DNA of 64,000 bases, from NCBI GenBank assembly GCA_965242855.1, contig OZ251509.1, forward strand, positions 2,232,001 through 2,296,000. Direction: 5' to 3'. The notes under the pieces were generated by a model that was not told where the DNA came from, did not search any database, and saw only the letters and a list, made by a program, of their open reading frames with translations. Position numbers and translations under genes: made by a program. The stretch comes from WTGU01 sp965242855. GTDB lineage: Bacteria; Pseudomonadota; Alphaproteobacteria; UBA828. Numbering within the stretch: position 1 is the stretch's first letter; the number at the start of each line of letters is the position of its first letter. This document shows positions 8,155 through 14,535 of this stretch, one piece after another.

Positions 8155-8522
8155 ACCCCGGAAGCACGGCCGTGCCGCATCGCGGTCAAACAACGACCGC
8201 GATACGACAAATGCCGAGCCCGTCGCTCGAACGGCTTTTCCACCGAGCGAGGCGGCGGCACTCGCGCCGCGCGCATCGCTTGCCGCCGCACCGTCAGCCG
8301 GAAGTCGCGGCGCATTCGCACCGCCGAAGTCTTCCTCCCCGTTCGGGGGTCGGGACGATGCCGATGGGCGGGCGTCCTTGCTTCCGCGATCCGAGCTGGC
8401 GGGACCGGCGTTGGAGGAAGAGAAGAGCGAAGAAGAGGACGATCGCCGGGAGGCTGGAAGAGGAACCCAGTCTCCAGAGCGCAAACGCTCCGAAGCACGC
8501 AACGCCAACGCAGGAGATCGTC
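8155..8522. other. Intergenic stretch with an 8-bp inverted repeat
   Basis: A perfect inverted repeat, ATCGCGGT and ACCGCGAT with a 9-base loop, lies at 8,179-8,203 just after the primase-like gene. It lacks a T-run, so it may be a weak terminator or an operator. Nothing else is recognisable before the next ribosome site. Confidence 0.5.
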
Positions 8523-9461
8523 ATGAACACCTTCGATCGCGACGAAGACCACCGCGAGCCGGGACACACCGCTTCCCCCACCGCCGCCGCCTGCGACGCC
8601 GCAAGGCTCTACGGCGCAACACCCGGTCCCGACGAACACGACAACCGACCCGTCTGGGACGAGCACGGGGCCATCGCCGGCGCCGAGCAGGCCTTCCACG
8701 CCCTCGCTCAGGACATCGCACCCGACGGAACCCAACTCGCAGACGAGCGCGAGGCCCTCCTCTGGGGCTTCGTCAATACCTTCCACGCCCAGGTCCTGCG
8801 CCTCGACCGAGCCGTCGACAGGATCGCTCCCGAGATGCGCGAACTCCAACGCGCCCAGGACGGAACCGAGGTCAAGGCATGGCAGCTCGAACGCCTCACC
8901 GAGCGCGCCCGCAACACCGGCGACCGACGCGACGCCTTCGAGAAGCTCCGAGACTTCGCCGCAGACGCCTACAAGGCCGAGACCGGACAGCAGTGGCGGC
9001 CACGGCACGGCTCCCACACCAGCCACACCGGAAAGCTCACATCCGCCGCCATCGACGCACGCGACTTCATCCGCGCACGCAAGGACCGAGAGACACGCGC
9101 ACACCTCCCCGACGGAACCCTCGTCGCCGTCGCCGGCGGCAAGGAGGCCGAGGACGCCGACGCCATCTGGACCGCCCTCGATCGCGTCAAGGCCCGACAC
9201 ACCGACATGGTCCTCCTCCACGGCGGCGGTCCCGGCGCCGAGAAGATCGCCGCCTCATGGGCCGAGCGCAACTGCGTCCACCAGATCGTCTGCAAGCCAG
9301 ACTGGGACAGACACGGACGCGCCGCGCCCTTCCGACGCAACGACGACCTTCTCAACCTCCTCCCCAAGGGCCTCGTCGCCTTCCCCGGCTCCGGCATCAC
9401 CGAGAACCTCATCGACAAGGCACGCCAGCTCGGCATCCCCGTACACCGCGTCGCAGCCTGA
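8523..9461 (+). CDS. DUF2493 domain protein (SLOG-like)
   Basis: The 312-residue protein has a long helical N-terminal half and a C-terminal DUF2493 domain. The domain contains a Rossmann-like start (LVAVAGGKEAEDADAIWTAL), a glycine-rich loop (LLHGGGPGAEKIAASWA) and the ending VAFPGSGITENLIDKARQLGIPV. DUF2493 belongs to the SLOG superfamily, proposed to bind nucleotide-derived ligands. It is frequent on alphaproteobacterial plasmids, with unknown function. CAGGAGATCGTC precedes the ATG, almost the same leader as ssb, which suggests common translational control. Confidence 0.85.
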   Translation: MNTFDRDEDHREPGHTASPTAAACDAARLYGATPGPDEHDNRPVWDEHGAIAGAEQAFHALAQDIAPDGTQLADEREALLWGFVNTFHAQVLRLDRAVDRIAPEMRELQRAQDGTEVKAWQLERLTERARNTGDRRDAFEKLRDFAADAYKAETGQQWRPRHGSHTSHTGKLTSAAIDARDFIRARKDRETRAHLPDGTLVAVAGGKEAEDADAIWTALDRVKARHTDMVLLHGGGPGAEKIAASWAERNCVHQIVCKPDWDRHGRAAPFRRNDDLLNLLPKGLVAFPGSGITENLIDKARQLGIPVHRVAA

Positions 9462-9479
9462 GCGACACACCCACAACCT

Positions 9480-9513
9480 GGGCCGGTCCCGCACCAGGGA
9501 TCGGCCCTTCTTC
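9480..9513 (+). terminator. Stem-loop terminator after the DUF2493 gene
   Basis: GGGCCGGTCCC pairs with GGGATCGGCCC (one G-T pair) across a 6-base loop and is followed by TTCTTCC. It lies 18 bp after the stop codon. Confidence 0.6.
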
Positions 9514-9622
9514 CTCGCCTCACCCCAGCGGAGGCCGCGCCGGCGGCAACGCCGTAAGGCGCCCCTGCGGGTGGAGACAACGCGACTGCCCCGAAGAACG
9601 CAACGCCAAGGAGGAATGCGCG

Positions 9623-9958
9623 ATGCGCATCTGGAACAAGCGGACCGACCGAAACATCCCAAAGACCGCCGTCTATGTCGGACGGCCTACCCCATGGGCC
9701 AACCCCTTCGTCATCGGGCGCGACGGAGACCGAAAGACCGTCATCGCAAAGTACCGCCGATGGCTCTGGAAGCGCATGCAGCAGGAGCGCATCGACCGCA
9801 ACCAACTCGCCGCCCTCGCCGGCCTGGACCTCGTCTGCCACTGCGCCCCCATGCCATGCCATGCCCAGGTCCTCGCTCGCGCAGCCCAATGGGAGCGGCG
9901 CCGGCGGAGCGACCGACGCGACGCCACCGAACCGGCGCAGCACCAACTCCCGCTGTAG
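9623..9958 (+). CDS. DUF4326 domain protein
   Basis: The 111-residue protein begins MRIWNKRTDRNIPKTAVYVG and shows the DUF4326 hallmarks: PTPWANPFVIG, an RRWLW helix, and the cysteine/histidine cluster LVCHCAPMPCHAQVL. Function is unknown; the C-H-C-C-H cluster suggests metal binding. It is common next to DUF2493 proteins on plasmids and phages. AAGGAGG stands upstream of the chosen ATG. It ends the plus-strand block. Confidence 0.85.
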   Translation: MRIWNKRTDRNIPKTAVYVGRPTPWANPFVIGRDGDRKTVIAKYRRWLWKRMQQERIDRNQLAALAGLDLVCHCAPMPCHAQVLARAAQWERRRRSDRRDATEPAQHQLPL

Positions 9959-9967
9959 GTTCGCCCC

Positions 9968-10003
9968 GAGAGAGCCGGTCCCCCTCACGGGAGCGGCTCT
10001 CTC
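9968..10003 (+). terminator. Perfect 10-bp stem-loop after the DUF4326 gene
   Basis: GAGAGAGCCG and CGGCTCTCTC form a perfect 10-bp stem with a 16-base loop, nine bases after the stop codon. There is no T-run, but position and stability suggest transcription termination. Confidence 0.65.
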
Positions 10004-10257
10004 GCCGCGCGACGACCGCCCGCATCGCCGCCGCCGGACCGCGCGGCTCACCGTCGCGCCCGCACCGCACCGCTCCCCTCGCCCACCCGGGGCCCCAATC
10101 CCCCTTTCTCCGCTCCCTGTGCTACTCCCTCGGCATGGAAGCCGTCTCCAACCCACACCCCACGCATCGTTGATGCCTTCATAACCGAGCGCGCGCTTGT
10201 CATGCCGTCTCTCGCGCAGACGATGCCAGAGACCGCCCCGGTATTGTTGGATTGAGC

Positions 10258-10373
10258 GTATGCTCCCGGCATACGTCCGGAATCCCTTAGAATCCCTGCC
10301 TCTCGGCTCGGGCATACGCCGGTAGCATACGGGGATTTCTTCGGCGTCGCCCGCGTGTATGCTGTCAGCATAC
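10258..10373. promoter_or_regulatory. Paired palindromes GTATGC-N5-GCATAC (operator or oriT candidate)
   Basis: Two perfect palindromes with the same design, GTATGC-TCCCG-GCATAC (10,258-10,274) and GTATGC-TGTCA-GCATAC (10,357-10,373), lie 99 bp apart. Between them two further GCATAC half-sites occur in the same orientation, seven bases apart (10,312-10,330). The cluster precedes the ribbon-helix-helix gene at 10,471. It could be that protein's operator, part of the origin of transfer, or both. The remainder of 10,004-10,257 shows no recognisable feature. Confidence 0.65.
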
Positions 10374-10470
10374 GAAAGAATCGGTGTCATCGGAGACAAG
10401 AACCATCCCGTCACGGGAGCGACGGTGCGTCGGTTTCCGACGAAGAACCGAGATGGAGAGGGGCGGGATC

Positions 10471-10854
10471 ATGACGGAAAACGGGCTCAAAGCGGGTGAA
10501 ACCGATGCGAACGCGAACGAAAAGGATACCGTTCCGCGCACACCGCGTTCAATTCGGTTCTCGGATTCCGAATGGGCGACAGTCGAACGAGCCGCCAAGG
10601 ATCGCGGAATGACGGCTGCCGTGCTCGTGCGCCACGCCGCGATGAGCCTCGCCGGGGGTAGACCCGCTACCGATTCCGCGACGCCCGCTCCCGGCATCGC
10701 CGCGCAGATCGAGCGTATCTATCGGGGCGTGTACCTTCTATCGACGCTCAAACGCGACGAACTGCTCCGCGAGGGGCAGAAGGAGGAACTCGACCGGATC
10801 ATGAAGGACGCTCACAACTCGCAGGCTGCACTTCCGGGTGACGCTTCCAGCTGA
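10471..10854 (+). CDS. Ribbon-helix-helix accessory protein (relaxosome-like)
   Basis: The 127-residue protein has a polar N-terminal tail and a MobC/TraJ-like ribbon-helix-helix core at about residues 25-60 (RTPRSIRFSDSEWATVERAAK then MTAAVLVRHAAM). A helical C-terminal region follows (RIYRGVYLLSTLKRDELLREG). In mobilizable plasmids such proteins bind near oriT and help the relaxase. The palindromes at 10,258-10,373 are likely targets. The ATG at 10,471 follows GGAGAGGGG; an in-frame ATG at 10,453 is an alternative start. The relaxosome role is inferred. Confidence 0.65.
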   Translation: MTENGLKAGETDANANEKDTVPRTPRSIRFSDSEWATVERAAKDRGMTAAVLVRHAAMSLAGGRPATDSATPAPGIAAQIERIYRGVYLLSTLKRDELLREGQKEELDRIMKDAHNSQAALPGDASS

Positions 10855-11071
10855 CCCGCAGCGCATCGTCGCCTCCTCGCCCGAGGCACACAGGCACTCC
10901 GAGCGCGCTTTCGCCACCCTCCCCAAGACCGATCGGCCAAGGAACCGGCGTTGGCCGGCATCGCCACCGTCGAGGTTGCCAACCGCTTCGTCGCAGACAC
11001 TCACCTTGCCCAACCACAATCACCGCTTCGCGATTCCGCCCCAGCTCGAAGACAGCGCCTTTCCGCGATTC

Positions 11072-12019
11072 CTAGTCTTCTTCCGTTCTCGGGCCGAGGA
11101 ATCGGTCGCCATCGTAGTGGATCATGTGGTCGGGGGCATCGCAGAGCCAGACCTCCGTCTCCCAGGCGACGGCCTTCATGTGTTTTCGGAACTCCCCGAA
11201 GTCCGGAAAGGCGCTGACATAGACGGCGGCCGCCGGACAGGCAGACAGCATTTCCTCCAGTTCGACGATCCGTTTCGGCGTCATGGGGCCGTGCGAGGTG
11301 ACCGCCTCGACCAGAAACAGCCAGTTCCGCCCGGTGTCGTGGAGCACTACGTCGGGCAGCTTGTCATGATCGGTGAAGGGAATCCCAAGCTCGGCAAGGC
11401 CGGTCTCGTCGACGAGCAGGTCCTTCCTGGCCGTGTCTCCGAGGTAGAGCAGGTGCGCGCCGGGAGCGAAGCGGGGCGCGAACTGCTCGACCACGGCTTT
11501 CTGCACCTCGTTGTGCCGGCCCGGCGAGAGCCGAAGCTCCCGGCCGCCGGGCAGCGTGACCGGAACCAAGTTGCGTTCGCGGTCGCGCTCGTAGCGTTCC
11601 GAGAGGGCGCCCCGCTCGCGGCGGAATCCGGCCGCGGCCGCGTCCCACCCGTCCGTTCCGTAGCGACGAACGGCCTCCAAGGCGGCCTCCGTGATGGCGT
11701 AATGGGCGCGCGGACTGTTCGTCGGAAGGTTTGGTTCGAAAGGATTGTAGTCGGCGATCCGACCCTGAACGAACTGGTGGAGCACTTGGCGGCGGAAGGT
11801 TTCCCGCGTGTTCGGCGCGTAGTCGGCCCCGTAGTGCTCCTTGAGGTAGTCCATGATGCCCTTGGTGACGGTGCACGATCGCCGTTCGGCGGCCGACCAT
11901 TCGGCGTCGGGCGTCAGCCCGCACAAGGCAATGAGCGTCATGCCGGCCATCTCGTTGCGCTGCGGCGGCGGCATGCCGAGCGCTTCGAGGATCTCCCGCG
12001 CTTCCTCAACGTCCGCCAA
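11072..12019 (-). CDS. BsuBI/PstI-type restriction endonuclease
   Basis: The 315-residue protein matches the BsuBI/PstI restriction endonuclease family. The diagnostic stretch is LPDVVLHDTGRNWLFLVEA followed by VTSHGPMTPKRIVELE, which holds the PD-(D/E)xK-like catalytic residues. An N-terminal helical domain (NTRETFRRQVLHQFVQG) is also typical. PstI-family enzymes cut CTGCAG-type sites, but specificity cannot be read from sequence. The ATG at 12,019 overlaps the end of the methylase gene by 14 bp, so the pair is translationally coupled with the methylase made first. Confidence 0.9.
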   Translation of the reverse strand: MADVEEAREILEALGMPPPQRNEMAGMTLIALCGLTPDAEWSAAERRSCTVTKGIMDYLKEHYGADYAPNTRETFRRQVLHQFVQGRIADYNPFEPNLPTNSPRAHYAITEAALEAVRRYGTDGWDAAAAGFRRERGALSERYERDRERNLVPVTLPGGRELRLSPGRHNEVQKAVVEQFAPRFAPGAHLLYLGDTARKDLLVDETGLAELGIPFTDHDKLPDVVLHDTGRNWLFLVEAVTSHGPMTPKRIVELEEMLSACPAAAVYVSAFPDFGEFRKHMKAVAWETEVWLCDAPDHMIHYDGDRFLGPRTEED

Positions 12020-13691
12020 CGGCCGCCTCCTTCAGTCCGGGACGGAGGACCAGCTCCATCACGAGTGCGTCCAGCCCGTCCATCGGGTCGGCAAGCCGTT
12101 TCACGCGTTGGCCGAGTGCAACGATCGTTCCGTGCGCGGGATGCGGCATGGCACGCAGCTCGGTGGCGTTCACCTGGGTGTTGCCGTTGACGGCACGGAA
12201 CCAAGTGTCGAGAAGGCGGCTGTTGTAGAGCGCCGCCAAGCCCCGGGCTTCGTCCTCCGAGAGCGTTCCGCCGGGCCGGTGAATATAGTTGAGGTGGTTT
12301 TCGATCCCGATCTCGGGAACCGCGAATTCCGCCGCGAGCCAGGGGGCAGCCGTCAGCCTGCGCGGCTCTTCCTTGGCGCTGAAGCGGCGCAAGAGGACGT
12401 AATTCCTGTTCGGGAGGAGAAGCGTCCCGGCGCCCGGTCGCCGGATATATTCCGGTTTGCGCCGGCCGAGCGGCCATGTGGTCCGCATGGCGCGCACATG
12501 GTTCATCCACAGGAGGGGCGCATGGCTCGTCGGCGCCTCACTTTCTTTTCCGATCAGGCCCGCGGCACGGAACGGAACGACGGGGCCGGTGGAAACGTTC
12601 AGGCCCAGATCGCGAAGGCTGCCCGGCCACGCACCCACCAAGGCCAGCGCCTCGTCGTCCTCTTCGTGGATCGGAAAGCGGAGCACCCTGTCTCCGGACT
12701 CGAGATCGAGGACCATGTTCGCCGGGACCTCGCGGCGGACGATCTCGTCGATGTCGCCCACGCCGCGGCTCGACGAGATCACGAGCGGCGCGCCGTCCCC
12801 GGCCGGACACCCTCGGTTCCGGCGGATGCCGGCGAGAATGACGTTCTCCTGGAGCACCTCGTCGCGGACGAAGGCCTCGCGCCGCGATCCGAAGACGTGG
12901 ATCTCGGTCGGCCGGATCATGTCGAAGAAGACGGTCCGGAAGCGCCGGAAGTACGGTCCCGACGCGAAGCTGCGCGGCGTGATGAAGACGAAATTTCCGT
13001 CGGCGCGCAGCAGCGCGGCGCCCACCGCCATGAAGAGGGCGTAGATGTTGGGCTGGCCATGGACCACATCGGAAGCGGCGGCGGCGCGCGGGTCGTTCTT
13101 GCCGATCTTGAAGTAAGGCGGATTGGAGATGGCGATATCGAAGTCTTTCGCCCCCGACCGGAAGGGGCGTATCCCGCCGCGCGAATGAAGCGCCCCGGCA
13201 TGCGCCAGGATGAAATCGGCGGCTTCGACGCGGACGGCGAGTGCTACGCCGCGAGCGCGGCACCAGTCGGCGAGGCAATCGAGGACTGCCCGCAGCGGAG
13301 CGATCAGGTCCTCGTCGACCTCATGGGCAACCAACTCGACGGCGTCCGGCTTCCGGGGAACGAGCGCTTCCACCGCCGCGCAGCAGAGAACGCCGGCTCC
13401 GGCCGCGGGATCGAGGATTCGAAGCTTCCGCCTGCCCGCCTTGATCCGCCCGGCCATGAAATCGGCGACGGGAACCGGTGTGAGAAAGAGGCCGTGCTCC
13501 TTGCGGTGCCGGTCGGATTTGCGTGCGGCGTACCATTCACCGACGCGGTCGGCGTAGACCGTGGGCCGTTCGCCTTCGCTCGGAACCGGCATCGCAGGGG
13601 GTGCGAACCGTACTTCTCCAGTCGCGCACCTTGGTCGACCGGCCTGCCGTTCCGCCGCGGGCTGTCGCGGGTCACGTCCCGTCCGCTTCAT
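12006..13691 (-). CDS. N6-adenine DNA methyltransferase of the BsuBI/PstI-type system
   Basis: The protein of about 560 residues contains an AdoMet-binding motif I (LRILDPAAGAGVLCCAAVEAL) and the catalytic motif IV, NPPY, in ISNPPYFKIG. The long C-terminal part carries the target-recognition region. It resembles the Eco57I/PstI class of adenine methylases, preceded here by the conserved RKEHGLFLTPVPVADFMA. The partner endonuclease follows in an overlapping frame. Start choice is uncertain: the ATG at 13,691 is given, but one at 13,592 would still keep the whole conserved region. Confidence 0.9.
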   Translation of the reverse strand: MKRTGRDPRQPAAERQAGRPRCATGEVRFAPPAMPVPSEGERPTVYADRVGEWYAARKSDRHRKEHGLFLTPVPVADFMAGRIKAGRRKLRILDPAAGAGVLCCAAVEALVPRKPDAVELVAHEVDEDLIAPLRAVLDCLADWCRARGVALAVRVEAADFILAHAGALHSRGGIRPFRSGAKDFDIAISNPPYFKIGKNDPRAAAASDVVHGQPNIYALFMAVGAALLRADGNFVFITPRSFASGPYFRRFRTVFFDMIRPTEIHVFGSRREAFVRDEVLQENVILAGIRRNRGCPAGDGAPLVISSSRGVGDIDEIVRREVPANMVLDLESGDRVLRFPIHEEDDEALALVGAWPGSLRDLGLNVSTGPVVPFRAAGLIGKESEAPTSHAPLLWMNHVRAMRTTWPLGRRKPEYIRRPGAGTLLLPNRNYVLLRRFSAKEEPRRLTAAPWLAAEFAVPEIGIENHLNYIHRPGGTLSEDEARGLAALYNSRLLDTWFRAVNGNTQVNATELRAMPHPAHGTIVALGQRVKRLADPMDGLDALVMELVLRPGLKEAAVGGR

Positions 13692-13719
13692 GAAGGACGT
13701 TCCGTATCTCGCACCCCAT

Positions 13720-14130
13720 TCACGTCCAGCTTTGCACCCGCAACTCCTGGAACCCCCCAAAATCCCGGACGTTCGACGTGATCAGGGTCAGGTCGTTGAC
13801 GTACGCGATCGCCGCAATCTGCCCGTCGACGAACGGCGGCGTCCTGCCGTCGGCACCCAGCCGCACACGCTCCAGCGCATGCCAGTCCGCTGCTTCCTTG
13901 TCGTAGTCGAGCACCGGAAAGCTCGCCAGAACGACGGTTTCGATATAGCGTTCGATCGCTTCCCGGCGCCGCGACGGCGGAAGCCGAGCGCAGCCGAAAC
14001 GGAGCTCGTGCCAGACCGGCGCGGGAATCGCGACTTCGCCTTCATGCCGGCGCAGCCTCCGCACGATGCCGACGGCCGGCGTCGGGCGCAGCGGTTCCGA
14101 GACCGTATTGGTATCGAGCAGGTATCGCAC
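13720..14130 (-). CDS. vapC: VapC-like PIN-domain toxin
   Basis: The 136-residue protein starts MRYLLDTNTVSEPLR, the classic PIN entry with the first catalytic aspartate. It continues with an acidic ADWHALERVR region and ends with FVDGQIAAIAYVNDLTLITSNVRDF, which supplies the remaining acidic residues. VapC proteins are Mg-dependent ribonucleases neutralised by a partner antitoxin. Its partner is encoded three bases upstream (14,134-14,415). The module sits between the restriction-modification genes and the relaxase and may stabilise the element. Confidence 0.9.
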   Translation of the reverse strand: MRYLLDTNTVSEPLRPTPAVGIVRRLRRHEGEVAIPAPVWHELRFGCARLPPSRRREAIERYIETVVLASFPVLDYDKEAADWHALERVRLGADGRTPPFVDGQIAAIAYVNDLTLITSNVRDFGGFQELRVQSWT

Positions 14131-14133
14131 CGC

Positions 14134-14415
14134 TCACAACCGGACTTCGCGCCCCGGCGCCGCGTCTCGCGCGCCCGCGAACAGCTCGTCGGGGTCGAGG
14201 GCGAGTTCCGGGAGATCGAAGGTCTTCGAGAATTCCCGGTACACCTCGGCGAAGCTCCGCCGGCCCGCGGCGAGCCGCTCGAACGTCCGGCGGCCGACCA
14301 GAACCGCCACCGCTTCGCCGCGCCGGGTCAACTCCACCGTCTTGCCGTGTTCCGCTTCGCGGACCAATCTCGGCAAGTTGCGCCGCGCTTCCGCGATCGA
14401 ATGCTTCTTGGTCAT
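14134..14415 (-). CDS. vapB: Phd/YefM-family antitoxin partner of VapC
   Basis: The 93-residue product begins MTKKHSIAEARRNLPRLVREA, the Phd/YefM DNA-binding start, followed by VELTRRGEAVAVLVGRRTFERL. The C-terminal half is a toxin-binding tail. The ATG at 14,415 is preferred over two upstream ATGs (14,436, 14,448) because the TATAAT element at 14,447-14,452 places the transcript start near 14,440. Antitoxins of this family usually repress their own operon. Confidence 0.85.
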   Translation of the reverse strand: MTKKHSIAEARRNLPRLVREAEHGKTVELTRRGEAVAVLVGRRTFERLAAGRRSFAEVYREFSKTFDLPELALDPDELFAGARDAAPGREVRL

Positions 14416-14446
14416 CTTCCCATCCGTTATGTCCATGACCGTGTAC

Positions 14447-14473
14447 ATTATACTGAACCTACCTACCAGTCAA
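14447..14473 (-). promoter_or_regulatory. Promoter of the vapBC operon
   Basis: On the minus strand a perfect TATAAT (14,447-14,452) lies 15 bp after TTGACT (14,468-14,473). The spacer is shorter than ideal. It precedes the antitoxin start by about 30 bp. Confidence 0.6.
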
Positions 14474-14535
14474 ACTCCGGAATACCCATCAGGGGCGTCT
14501 CGTCGATACCCGTTCTCGGCGTTCCGAAAATCCGG

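Noticed and set aside
10738..11019. Small minus-strand gene after the ribbon-helix-helix gene
   Set aside because: No ribosome site or family, and it overlaps the better-supported plus-strand gene.
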